Made by a program: the position numbers and the translations under genes
Assembly (NCBI RefSeq): GCF_030123325.1
Contig: NZ_CP126106.1
Location: forward strand, 4,306,001 to 4,370,000
From: Peribacillus simplex
GTDB taxonomy: Bacteria > Bacillota > Bacilli > Bacillales > DSM-1321
Reading direction: 5' to 3'
DNA: 64,000 nt
Shown: positions 34,980-42,908 of the stretch, piece by piece
How the letters are laid out: every line of letters starts with the position of its first letter
Position numbering within the stretch: position 1 is the first letter of the stretch
The notes under the pieces: generated by a model
Database searches by the model: none
The model's input: the letters and a program-made list of their open reading frames with translations, nothing else
What the model was told of the DNA's origin: nothing

Positions 34980-36011
34980 TCAATGCTTGAATCCCAGTTG
35001 ATATTGTTTAGGGATCTCCGCTTTTATATTCAAAGCTTTAGATGCTTCAAGTGCCCAATAAGGGTTTCGCAGCATTCCTCTGCCGACGGCAACCAAATCC
35101 GCTTCTTCATTGCCAATGATTGAATTTGCAAGAATCGGATCATCTAATCGACCTACAGCAATCACGGGAATATCCAATGCATTTTTGATTTCCCTGGCCA
35201 ACGGAGTTTGATAGCTAGCATGTGTACCAGGTCTTCCGTCCGCTCCAATCGGGCCTTCTCCTCCAGAGCTTACATGGAACATATCGACGCCCGCTTCTTT
35301 AAAGACTTGTGAAAAGGCAATGCTTTCCTCAATGCCATATCCGCCTTCAACGTATTCTTTTGCAGAAATGCGCATGATTAAAGGCATGTCGGCAGGCATT
35401 TCGCTTTTCACTGCTTTAATGACTTCCACTCCAAATTTGGTCAGGTCTTTTCCATATTCATCATCACGTTTATTCGTAAGCGGTGATGTGAATTGATGGA
35501 TTAAATACCCGTGTGCACCATGTAATTCGATTACGTCAAATCCTGCTGTAACAGCCCTTCTGGCCGATGCCCGGAATTTATCGACCATTTCCTTCACTTC
35601 TTCCGTTTCTAAAGCTCTTGGTGTTTTGTATGTTTCATCAAACGCAATGGCTGATGGTGCCACCGGAGTTTCGGCATCCTCCGCTTTACGGCCTGCATGG
35701 GCAATTTGTATCCCGATTTTTGCACCGTATTGATGAACTTCCTTAACGATGTTGGAGAAAGCTCCAATTTGGTCGTCAGACCATAATCCAAGATCACGAT
35801 TCGAAATGCGCCCATCAGGCTCCACATCGGTCATTTCCACTATAATTAATCCCGTGCCGCCAACTGCCCTGCTTACATAATGTTGCTGGTGCCAGTTTGT
35901 TGGTATACCATCTTCCGCTTCGACGGAGTACTGGCACATCGGCGGCATGACGACCCTATTTTTAAGTTCAAGTTCTTTTATGCGATAAGGTGAAAATAAA
36001 TCATTCATCAT
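34980..36011 (-). CDS. namA: NADPH dehydrogenase NamA (old yellow enzyme family, YqjM-like)
   Basis: The 343-residue FMN enzyme has the YqjM features: KNRVVMPPMCQYS with the redox-tuning Cys near residue 26, QIAHAGRKA, FDVIELHGAHGYL with the active-site His and the C-terminal VAVGRGMLRNPYW. It reduces activated double bonds and nitro-aromatics with NADPH. The ATG has AGGAGAT upstream. A palindrome centred 31 bp before the start is a likely operator. Confidence 0.94.
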   Translation of the reverse strand: MMNDLFSPYRIKELELKNRVVMPPMCQYSVEAEDGIPTNWHQQHYVSRAVGGTGLIIVEMTDVEPDGRISNRDLGLWSDDQIGAFSNIVKEVHQYGAKIGIQIAHAGRKAEDAETPVAPSAIAFDETYKTPRALETEEVKEMVDKFRASARRAVTAGFDVIELHGAHGYLIHQFTSPLTNKRDDEYGKDLTKFGVEVIKAVKSEMPADMPLIMRISAKEYVEGGYGIEESIAFSQVFKEAGVDMFHVSSGGEGPIGADGRPGTHASYQTPLAREIKNALDIPVIAVGRLDDPILANSIIGNEEADLVAVGRGMLRNPYWALEASKALNIKAEIPKQYQLGFKH

Positions 36012-36032
36012 TTTTTATCTCCTTTTTTATAT

Positions 36033-36050
36033 AATGCATGCACATGCATT
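36033..36050. promoter_or_regulatory. Palindrome upstream of namA, candidate operator
   Basis: AATGCATG-CA-CATGCATT is a perfect 8-bp inverted repeat with a 2-bp centre, 22-39 bp before the namA start codon. It resembles MarR/HxlR-type operators of electrophile-stress regulators, but the regulator is not identified. Confidence 0.5.
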
Positions 36051-36167
36051 TATATCATCTGGTGAATTCTGTGTCAACTAATCAGATTCCCGAATCTTTC
36101 ATTGTAAACGACATCGTCTGTTGGTACAGCTTTCCCATCTCCACCAATGCGGAGATCCAATAAAAAA

Positions 36168-36388
36168 AGGCTGTTTTCGCATACTTTGTTGCTATTTACC
36201 AAGTAAAGCGGTGTGGTTGATTTCCCCTCCAGATGCTCGCTTTCCGCGGGGCGGCCGGTGAGCCTCCTCGGCGTAAACGCCTGTGGGGTCTCACCTGTCC
36301 CGCTGCTCCCGCAGGAATCTCGCACTTGTGCTCCAATCAACCTTAAATCGTTTTGTTTTAAAAACAACAATCTTTACGAAAAGAGCCT
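36168..36388 (-). mobile_element. MITE-like element, copy A (221 bp)
   Basis: The element is bounded by inverted ends AGGCTGTTTTCG and CGAAAAGAGCCT. Its centre (36216-36341) is a GTTGATT...AATCAAC hairpin related to the 220-bp repeat cores. It lies directly against the T tail of the ytbE terminator (a run of seven A on the plus strand on each side), compatible with a short A/T target duplication. It contains no ORF with a ribosome site, so it cannot move on its own. A 39.3-kb copy has the same ends. Confidence 0.85.
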
Positions 36389-36427
36389 AAAAAAAGAGAA
36401 AGACGGATATCCCGTCCCTCTCTTTCA
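36389..36427 (-). terminator. Intrinsic terminator after ytbE, abutted by the MITE-like element
   Basis: Read on the minus strand, AAAGAGAGGGACGG and CCGTCTTTCTCTTT pair around GATAT with one interruption and run into TTTTTT. The mobile element begins at the end of this T tract. Confidence 0.85.
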
Positions 36428-36434
36428 TACTTGA

Positions 36435-37277
36435 TTAAAAGTCGAAATTATCAGGATCTGGACCAACACGGTGATTCTGATTCAATCCATCAATTTGGTT
36501 CATTTCCTCTTCCGTCAATTCGAAATCGAATATAGATGAGTTTTCTACAATACGATGTTCTTTAGTGGATTTTGGAATCGTTACAATCCCATTTTGTATA
36601 TCCCAGCGCAAAATGACTTGTGCAACTGATTTGCCATGTTTGGTCGCAATTGCTTGTAAAACGTCATTATCCAGAAGTTCACCTTGCATCAATGGTGACC
36701 ACGCTTCAAGTTGTATCCCTTGTTCCTTACAGAATGCCTGAACTTCTTTTTGAGTTAAACGCGGATGGCATTCCACTTGATTGACCATCGGCTTCACTTC
36801 TGCATCTTCCAGTAAATCTTTAAGATGGTGAATCTGGAAATTGCTCACACCGATCGCTTTTACTTTCCCTTCTTTATAAAGAGTTTCCAACGCTCTCCAG
36901 GCTTCTTTATATTTTCCTTCCACTGGCCAATGGATAAGATATAAATCCAAGTACTCCAAGCCAAGTTTCTTCAAGCTTTTTTCGTAAGCCGCAATTGCTG
37001 ACTCATATCCTAAATCGGCATTCCAGACTTTTGAAGTTACGAATAAGTCATCCCTGGAGATACCGGCTTCTTTTATGCCCTCACGGATCCCTTGTCCGAC
37101 CCCTTCTTCATTTTCATAAATGGCAGCCGTATCGATACTGCGATAACCATGTTTAATGGCCGCTTTAACTGCATTTACCAGCTCCGGTCCTTCTTCCACT
37201 TTAAATACGCCCAATCCGAACCAAGGCATTTTAACTCCATTATGCAACGTCGTTGTATCTTGTAAATTTTTCACCAT
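36435..37277 (-). CDS. ytbE: Aldo/keto reductase YtbE
   Basis: The 280-residue reductase has the AKR tetrad: Asp in SIDTAAIYENEEG with Tyr just after it, Lys in VTSKVWN and His in YLIHWPVEGKY. The C-terminal cofactor loop is TIPKSTKEHRI. It should reduce aldehydes with NADPH. Its neighbours MFS exporter (ytbD) and HxlR regulator (ytcD) match the B. subtilis ytcD/ytbDE group. A large hairpin lies between it and ytbD. Confidence 0.92.
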   Translation of the reverse strand: MVKNLQDTTTLHNGVKMPWFGLGVFKVEEGPELVNAVKAAIKHGYRSIDTAAIYENEEGVGQGIREGIKEAGISRDDLFVTSKVWNADLGYESAIAAYEKSLKKLGLEYLDLYLIHWPVEGKYKEAWRALETLYKEGKVKAIGVSNFQIHHLKDLLEDAEVKPMVNQVECHPRLTQKEVQAFCKEQGIQLEAWSPLMQGELLDNDVLQAIATKHGKSVAQVILRWDIQNGIVTIPKSTKEHRIVENSSIFDFELTEEEMNQIDGLNQNHRVGPDPDNFDF

Positions 37278-37331
37278 TATACTCTACCTCCAAATTTTTT
37301 CTTCATTGTTTTTAAGATTGTAATGCGTTTA

Positions 37332-37411
37332 AGTATCAGTATCATTACATCCCTTCAAGGAACCTTCCATCATTCGCTGAAGGGATGCAATGATACTAGG
37401 TTATTGATACT
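37332..37411. other. Long imperfect hairpin in the ytbD-ytbE intergenic region
   Basis: An inner stem (37339-37357 with 37378-37396) pairs 18 of 19 bases around a 20-nt loop and is enclosed by an outer AGTATCA/TGATACT stem. There is no T run after it, so it is not a typical terminator. It could be a processing signal, an attenuator or DNA cruciform within a two-gene transcript. Confidence 0.7.
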
Positions 37412-37457
37412 CTAAACGAATAGCATGCTTTTTCTAACATGCATCACTTTTTCAATC

Positions 37458-38663
37458 CTATGCTATTTTGTGATTTCCCTTGGAACGGTCTTTCCTTTCC
37501 AAAGCACGGCTCCAAGCTGTTAAAATCACTGCTGCAAACACCATGACTCCACCTATCCACGCTGTATGGATCAGTCCGATCGAATCCGTAATCACCCCTC
37601 CTAAGTATGCACCAAGGGCGATTCCCGCATTGAAGGCGGCAATATTGATGGCTGACGCCACGTCCACTGCACTCGGCACGAAACGCTCCGCTAACATGAC
37701 GACATACACTTGAAGCCCCGGAACATTCATGAATGCAAACAATCCCATTAAAATGATCGTTATTAACCCGGCTATCTTAAACGGTGCCGTGAAAGTCAAG
37801 ACCACAAGTACAATGGCTTGAATAAGAAACATATAGAATAGGGCATTAATAGGATTGCGATTGGCGAATTTCCCGCCTAGGGTATTTCCTATTGCTATTG
37901 CTACTCCATATATTAGCAAAATCAAGGCGACAGTTCCTTCTTTAAACCCTGTCACTTCCTGAAGTAATGGCGACAGGTAGGTGAAGACAACGAATGTACC
38001 TCCATACCCTAATGCTGTAATGATGAATACCAGCAGCAATCGGCCATTCGTCACCAATTTGATTTGATCACGGAACGTGGTCCGTGCAGCCTTTCTTAAA
38101 TCGGATGGGACCAGGATGCCGTTTCCGATGAAAGCAATCAAGCCGATTGCCACAATGATGATGAAAGCGAATCTCCAGCCGAATTGCTGACCAATGAAGG
38201 TTCCAAAAGGAACTCCGGTCACCGTTGCCACCGTCAAACCTGTAAACATGATGGCGATGGCACTCGCCCTGCGGTTTTCAGGGACCAAATCAGCCGCAAT
38301 CGTAGCGCCGATTGACATGAAGATACCATGTGCAAGCGCTGAAATAACACGTGCAATCAATAATACACCGACCGTGGTCGCAGAAGCCGCTAATGCATTT
38401 CCGGCAATGAACACGACCATTATCCAAAGCAATAAAGTCTTTCGCGACATATTCGATGTCAGGGATGTCAGGATAGGTGCCCCGAACATGACCCCCAAAG
38501 CGTATAAGGATACCGTCAATCCCGCCGTCGTCACTGTAATGTGTAAATCTTTAGAAATGAGTGGCAATAATCCCACGCTGATGAACTCTGTTGTTCCAAT
38601 TGCAAAGGCACTGATCGCTAAAGCCAGCAATGCCCATGTACTTCTATTTTTATTTGAAATCAT
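37458..38663 (-). CDS. ytbD: MFS drug/metabolite exporter YtbD (DHA1, AraJ-like)
   Basis: The 401-residue protein has twelve predicted membrane helices. The N-terminal part ISAFAIGTTEFISVGLLP and the following VTTAGLTVSLYALGV are typical of AraJ/YdhP-like DHA1 exporters. It is divergent from ytcD, the presumed repressor, and upstream of ytbE. Exported compounds are unknown. The ATG has GGAGAAG upstream. Confidence 0.92.
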   Translation of the reverse strand: MISNKNRSTWALLALAISAFAIGTTEFISVGLLPLISKDLHITVTTAGLTVSLYALGVMFGAPILTSLTSNMSRKTLLLWIMVVFIAGNALAASATTVGVLLIARVISALAHGIFMSIGATIAADLVPENRRASAIAIMFTGLTVATVTGVPFGTFIGQQFGWRFAFIIIVAIGLIAFIGNGILVPSDLRKAARTTFRDQIKLVTNGRLLLVFIITALGYGGTFVVFTYLSPLLQEVTGFKEGTVALILLIYGVAIAIGNTLGGKFANRNPINALFYMFLIQAIVLVVLTFTAPFKIAGLITIILMGLFAFMNVPGLQVYVVMLAERFVPSAVDVASAINIAAFNAGIALGAYLGGVITDSIGLIHTAWIGGVMVFAAVILTAWSRALERKDRSKGNHKIA

Positions 38664-38786
38664 ATCCTCTTCTCCTTCTTGTCATTTTGTACTATCATTG
38701 AAATTGCCTTAGCAACTTTTTTTATAAATGGTACAGTGGAATTCGGTGTGCAAATGTTATTATGAGATATAACGCAAATAAATAAC

Positions 38787-38829
38787 AGTACGTACTTTAA
38801 AGTGATATAGGCACCTTTTAGTACCTATA
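38787..38829. promoter_or_regulatory. Candidate YtcD operators between ytbD and ytcD
   Basis: AGTACGTACT (38787-38796) is a perfect palindrome, and TATAGGCACC-TTTT-AGTACCTATA (38806-38829, written here in three parts) is an imperfect inverted repeat with 8 of 10 matching positions per arm. Both lie in the short divergent region, the second just before the ytcD ribosome site, which suits autorepression by an HxlR-family regulator. Confidence 0.6.
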
Positions 38830-38842
38830 AAATAAGGAGAGT

Positions 38843-39223
38843 ATGCCAATCATGCAAAAAAAGAAATACAATATATCAGTTGAAGCGACACTGGAAGTAA
38901 TGGGCGGAAAGTGGAAATGCGTAATCCTCTGCCATCTGACCCACGGAAAAAAGCGGACCAGTGAATTGAAGCGCCTTATGCCGAACATCACCCAAAAAAT
39001 GCTGACCCAACAATTGAGGGAGTTGGAAAAGGACGAGGTCATCAATCGTATCGTTTACAACCAAGTCCCCCCTAAAGTGGAATATGAACTTAGTGAGTAT
39101 GGGCAAAGCCTGGAAAGTATCCTGTCCGCACTGTGTACGTGGGGGGAAAATCACATAACCAGAGTGTATGGGGATAAGTTTTCGGTTCTCGAGGAAAGTG
39201 TATTGAATGATCCATTGAAGTAA
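38843..39223 (+). CDS. ytcD: HxlR-family regulator YtcD
   Basis: The 126-residue regulator has the HxlR winged helix: VMGGKWKCVILCHLTHGKKR in the first part (with a Cys in the place often used for thiol redox sensing), then LKRLMPNITQKMLTQQLRELE and a wing YNQVPPKVEYEL. A second ATG four codons in is an alternative start; the AAGGAG site is closer to optimal for neither. It is divergent from ytbD and probably represses it. Confidence 0.9.
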   Translation: MPIMQKKKYNISVEATLEVMGGKWKCVILCHLTHGKKRTSELKRLMPNITQKMLTQQLRELEKDEVINRIVYNQVPPKVEYELSEYGQSLESILSALCTWGENHITRVYGDKFSVLEESVLNDPLK

Positions 39224-39231
39224 TTCCAAAT

Positions 39232-39266
39232 AAAAAGATTAGCTCGAAGCGGCTAATCTTTTTTTG
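39232..39266 (+). terminator. Intrinsic terminator after ytcD, abutted by MITE-like copy B
   Basis: AAAGATTAGC and GCTAATCTTT pair around an 8-nt loop and are followed by a T tract. The mobile element at 39270 begins immediately after this tract. Confidence 0.9.
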
Positions 39267-39269
39267 TAT

Positions 39270-39489
39270 AGGCTCTTTTCGTAAAGATTGTTGTTTTTAA
39301 AACGAAACGATTTAAGGTTGATTGGAACGGATTGCGAGACTCCTGCGGGAGCGGCGGGACAGGTGAGACCCCACAGGCGTTCACGCCGAGGAGGCTCACC
39401 GCCCGCCCCGCGGAAAGCGAGCATCTGGAGGGGAAATCGACCAGACCGCTTTACTTGGTAGATAGCAACAAAGTATGCGAAAACAGCCT
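39270..39489 (+). mobile_element. MITE-like element, copy B (220 bp)
   Basis: The ends AGGCTCTTTTCG and CGAAAACAGCCT are the same inverted ends as in copy A. The centre (39317-39441) is the GTTGATT...AATCGAC hairpin core. TTGTAT stands directly on both sides (39264-39269 and 39490-39495), a probable 6-bp target duplication. The element lies after the ytcD terminator, in the same orientation relative to that terminator as copy A has to the ytbE terminator. Confidence 0.88.
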
Positions 39490-39644
39490 TTGTATATAAT
39501 GAATGATCCTGATTTAACTTCCGCAGTAATAAATTTCACCACCGTTTTATCCCTTCTTATTTTTGGTATAATATGTAATGACACAACTTAAAATTTTTGA
39601 TTTTGTAAACGAGGAAGTATAATGGTGAAACCAAGGAGTGACAT

Positions 39645-39950
39645 ATGAGGGTCATATTAGAATTGATACGCATCATATTAATATTCGGGATAGCCGGAAC
39701 AATCATTTCGACCATTGTAAACGGCATATATATCAACATAGGAGTGAATCAGTACGGCTGGCTAGGCTCGATTGCGATACTGCTTTTATTATTCGTCTGG
39801 TACAGAAATAAACTTCAGTTCAGTGGCTGGTATTCGGGAAAAGGGAAGGAAAATCTTCCAAAAATGGCCTCACAAACACTCATTCTGTGTTCAGTATTTT
39901 TGTTATGTGCCCCGCCTGTTTTAAGTGTGCTGCAGATGATCTTTCATTAA
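39645..39950 (+). CDS. Small membrane protein, 101 residues
   Basis: The protein has three predicted membrane helices (residues about 7-28, 39-54 and 76-97) and a short basic loop between helices 2 and 3. I do not recognise the family. AAGGAG precedes the ATG. It lies 39 bp before a CAP-domain gene and probably shares its transcript. Confidence 0.8.
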   Translation: MRVILELIRIILIFGIAGTIISTIVNGIYINIGVNQYGWLGSIAILLLLFVWYRNKLQFSGWYSGKGKENLPKMASQTLILCSVFLLCAPPVLSVLQMIFH

Positions 39951-39989
39951 TCGGGATTCTATATCCTGGATAGAGCAGGAGTGAACGAT

Positions 39990-41132
39990 TTGCGGAAATT
40001 GTTTAATATTGTGGTCCTCATACTCCTACTCTCTGGATTATGGTATGGATATGGCAAGGATATCCAGGAGTCTGGATTCAAAGCGGGGTTTAGCGCCTTT
40101 GCAACGGATGTTCGTTCCTTTATAACCGGGCCCGAGGTTACGACTGCCTTGGAAAAAATGAGTGCTGGAGTCAGCAGTCTCATTGGCTCGTTGACGGAAA
40201 CATTGGATACCGCTTCTGAAAAAGAATCGCAGGAAACGGAAAAAGTGAAAAAACCAGCACTGGAGGCACCTGTTGATGCATCCTTCTCGGTACGTAATAT
40301 CGAAATTGGCGACACGAAGGATGATGTAGAAAAATTGGCTGGTGAAGCTAAACGGAATACGCGGAATGAATATGGCGTTGACTGGTTTGCCTATCACGAA
40401 AATTATCAAAATTTCTTCATGGTTGCCTACGATAACAACAATAAAGTTGTTGGTTTATATACGAATCAAGATTTGATTTCCTCGAAGGAAGGCATTAAAC
40501 GCGGCACTCCCAAAGAAACCGTGACCGGGAAAATGGGGGAGCCTGTAACAAAACTGCTTAAAGGAAACGTCTATTACCAGATTCGAAGTGACAGCGGCGA
40601 ATACGATATGTTTGAAATGGATAATAGCTATGTGACCATTTTTTATGACAAACATGAGAAAAATACAGTAACGGCAATCCAAATCATCGACGCAGAACTC
40701 GAAAAGCAAAAGAGCGGCTATTTTGCAGAAGCCGGCCCCGGATTAAAGAAGGGCTTTGAATATCAATTATTCGATTTGACCAATGCATCACGGGTCAATC
40801 ATGGCCTCTCAGTGCTTTCATGGGATAAACGAGTGAAGGTCACGGCACAGGATCATAGTGCAGATATGGCCGTGAATCAATACTTCAACCATACAAACCT
40901 TGAAGGAGAATCCCCGTTCGACCGGATGGAAGATGACAAAATCACTTTTCGAATGGCGGGGGAAAACCTGGCTGCCGGCCAGAATAGCAGTATTTTTGCC
41001 CATGAGGGCCTAATGAATTCCATTGGACACAGGGAAAACAAATTACAGAAGGATTTTGAATCGCTCGGTGTCGGGGTTGCCTTCGATGAGGAAAATAAAC
41101 CATATTATACGGAGAACTATTTGACGAAATGA
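39990..41132 (+). CDS. CAP-domain protein with CAP-associated N-terminal domain (YlbC-like)
   Basis: The 380-residue protein has an N-terminal membrane anchor (residues about 8-24), a Glu/Lys-rich linker, a CAP-associated domain (IEIGDTKDDVEKLAGEAKR, about residues 110-240) and a C-terminal SCP/CAP domain (LFDLTNASRVNHGLSVLSWD, then the His in AQDHSADM and HRENKL). It should face the outside. The TTG at 39990 follows AGGAG with correct spacing; a GTG nine bases earlier overlaps that site. B. subtilis YlbC has the same architecture. Function is not known. Confidence 0.9.
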   Translation: MRKLFNIVVLILLLSGLWYGYGKDIQESGFKAGFSAFATDVRSFITGPEVTTALEKMSAGVSSLIGSLTETLDTASEKESQETEKVKKPALEAPVDASFSVRNIEIGDTKDDVEKLAGEAKRNTRNEYGVDWFAYHENYQNFFMVAYDNNNKVVGLYTNQDLISSKEGIKRGTPKETVTGKMGEPVTKLLKGNVYYQIRSDSGEYDMFEMDNSYVTIFYDKHEKNTVTAIQIIDAELEKQKSGYFAEAGPGLKKGFEYQLFDLTNASRVNHGLSVLSWDKRVKVTAQDHSADMAVNQYFNHTNLEGESPFDRMEDDKITFRMAGENLAAGQNSSIFAHEGLMNSIGHRENKLQKDFESLGVGVAFDEENKPYYTENYLTK

Positions 41133-41135
41133 ACG

Positions 41136-41174
41136 AAAAAGCTGTGCATGGGAAAAATCCTGCACAGCTTTTTT
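41136..41174 (+). terminator. Intrinsic terminator after the CAP-domain gene
   Basis: AAAAAGCTGTGCA and TGCACAGCTTTTTT pair around a 12-nt loop. Confidence 0.92.
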
Positions 41175-41185
41175 CATACAAGAGA

Positions 41186-41221
41186 GGGCATCCATTTATA
41201 AAAATGGATGCCCATGTTTTT
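41186..41221 (+). terminator. Second hairpin with T tail between convergent genes
   Basis: GGGCATCCAT and ATGGATGCCC pair around TTATAAAA, followed by ATGTTTTT on the plus strand. It probably backs up the previous terminator. Confidence 0.7.
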
Positions 41222-41224
41222 AAA

Positions 41225-42418
41225 TCACCAAACGAATAATCCAACGACCATGGCACTCAGCAAGGAAACAGCCATCCCGCTAACCAGCAGTTTCCAAACA
41301 TTCCTTCCGATAATGTTCGATTTCTCATCGTTGAGGATGGAATTGAATGTTCCATAAATCATGCCCACTGTACTGAAGTTGGCAAATGACGTCAGATAAG
41401 TGACAGCCACAGCAACTGTATGCGGGGACAGTGTACTAACTTTATCTTTTAAATCGAGCAAGGCAACGAACTCATTCGTGGCAAGCTTGATTCCCATCAA
41501 TTGAGCGACGTACATGGCATCTTGTCCAGATAGTCCAAGCAGGAATGCAAATGGACTAAAAATGACAGAGAAAATCTTTTGAATGGTCAAGCCATCCACA
41601 AAGAAACCGAAAATGCCGTTTACGCTAGCCGTTAACGCCACATAGCCGATAACCATTGCCATGATGACGAAGACCATTTTGGCCCCGACCAGCATACTGT
41701 TGGAAATGGTGGAAAAGAAATCTTTGCGTTCCTCTTTAGAAGGCACATAAACGACGTCTTCCTCTTTACTGACGTCGACGGGATTCAGCATGTTAGCTAT
41801 CAGCAAGGCATTTAAGCAGTTCAAAGGTATCGCTACAAAAACATAGGTTGCCGGTACCATGGACAGGTAGGCTCCAATGATGGAACCACTGATGCTGCTC
41901 ATGCTCATGATACCAAATGTCAATAGCCGCTGATCCTTAATCGCACTGAGCTGCATGCGGAGAACGGCAAGTGCCTCGGTATTCCCAAGGAACATCATCT
42001 GAATCGAAAAGAAACTCTCAAGTTTTGGCAAACCGGATACTTTTGAGATGAGCCATCCCACTTTATCAATGATCCAGGTAAGAATACCGAAATACGATAA
42101 TACATCAAAAAACGTAATAATGAAGATAATTGGCATCAATGCGCTGAAAAAGAAATCCACTTGTTCATTTGCCATAAGTGAAGGAAAGACAAAAGAAATC
42201 CCTTCATTTGCACATTCAATCAACCAAGTGAAGAATGAAGCGATCAGATTGATTACCCATGCCCCAATTTTAGTGGATAACATGAACCATGTGATAAGTA
42301 ATTCAAGAACCAGCAAGGTAAGAATGGCTTTCCACTTAACGTTCCTTTTATTAGGTGAACAAAGGTAAACGATGCCCATTACAACCAAAACACCTAGTAT
42401 ATTCAATAAGAAATACAT
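41225..42418 (-). CDS. nupG: Concentrative nucleoside transporter (CNT family), guanine-riboswitch controlled
   Basis: The 397-residue CNT transporter contains GKLATNEFVALLDL-type sequence (here GIKLATNEFVALLDL), SPHTVAVAVTYLTSFANFSTVG in two parts and SSISGSIIGAYLSM. It imports nucleosides with protons or sodium ions. The ATG at 42418 has AAAGGGGATG upstream and was chosen over an upstream frame start. A guanine riboswitch and a terminator lie in its leader, as for B. subtilis nupG (yxjA), so a purine nucleoside is the likely substrate. Confidence 0.92.
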   Translation of the reverse strand: MYFLLNILGVLVVMGIVYLCSPNKRNVKWKAILTLLVLELLITWFMLSTKIGAWVINLIASFFTWLIECANEGISFVFPSLMANEQVDFFFSALMPIIFIITFFDVLSYFGILTWIIDKVGWLISKVSGLPKLESFFSIQMMFLGNTEALAVLRMQLSAIKDQRLLTFGIMSMSSISGSIIGAYLSMVPATYVFVAIPLNCLNALLIANMLNPVDVSKEEDVVYVPSKEERKDFFSTISNSMLVGAKMVFVIMAMVIGYVALTASVNGIFGFFVDGLTIQKIFSVIFSPFAFLLGLSGQDAMYVAQLMGIKLATNEFVALLDLKDKVSTLSPHTVAVAVTYLTSFANFSTVGMIYGTFNSILNDEKSNIIGRNVWKLLVSGMAVSLLSAMVVGLFVW

Positions 42419-42464
42419 GCTTTCATCCCCTTTGGATATATTATTTCCCATTCATATTTTTTAT

Positions 42465-42527
42465 ATAAAAAGCCCTCACCTTTTTACACTTTCAGCCGCA
42501 GGAAGAAAGTGTGAAAAAGTAAGAGCC
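42465..42527 (-). terminator. Riboswitch-controlled terminator in the nupG leader
   Basis: On the minus strand, GCTCTTACTTTTTCACACTT and AAGTGTAAAAAGGTGAGGGC pair over about 20 bp and end in TTTTTATA. It lies between the guanine aptamer and the nupG ribosome site, as the expression platform of an OFF switch. Confidence 0.88.
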
Positions 42528-42605
42528 TTCATTGAAACGTTATGTGGATCAAGCCTCTTCATGCGAACCAACATAAACCTGTTCATCTCTTCTATTTTCA
42601 TACTT

Positions 42606-42673
42606 CCTTGTAGTCCGGCATTACGGCTGCCAGGTAGAAACTATCAGACCATCATCACTGATATTATACAAGG
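42606..42673 (-). ncRNA. Guanine riboswitch aptamer
   Basis: The minus-strand sequence has the purine aptamer parts in order: P1 CCTTGTA, then TAATATCAG, the P2 arm, AGTTTCTACC, the P3 arm with CCGTAAT, and GACTAC before TACAAGG-complementary CTACAAGG. P1 pairs over seven bases. The specificity base in GACTAC is C, which pairs with guanine (adenine riboswitches have U there). Binding should close the terminator and stop nupG expression. Confidence 0.95.
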
Positions 42674-42908
42674 ATATTTTTTAAATAAATTTCTCAGGAA
42701 AGATATCATTTTAAATCAGTTTATTTTTAATTACAATACGTTTCAAAGTTGTTATATTAATATAAATTTTTCGAAAACAGTCAAGAAAGTCTCCAAGGGC
42801 CAATGTTGGGTAATACTTATGAAGAGCTGGCTTAAACCCTCCCAGTTGTCTCAATTCACCATACTAACCACTACATCTCCTTTACAGGAAATAAGGACGT
42901 GAATTTTT
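42674..42908. other. Promoter region between the riboswitch and the DUF421 gene
   Basis: The stretch holds the promoters of the divergent nupG leader and DUF421 gene. The 176-codon plus-strand frame crossing it is a shadow without a ribosome site. Confidence 0.5.

Noticed and set aside
42372..42902. 176-codon plus-strand ORF
   Set aside because: It covers the nupG start, terminator and guanine riboswitch on the opposite strand and has no family or ribosome site.
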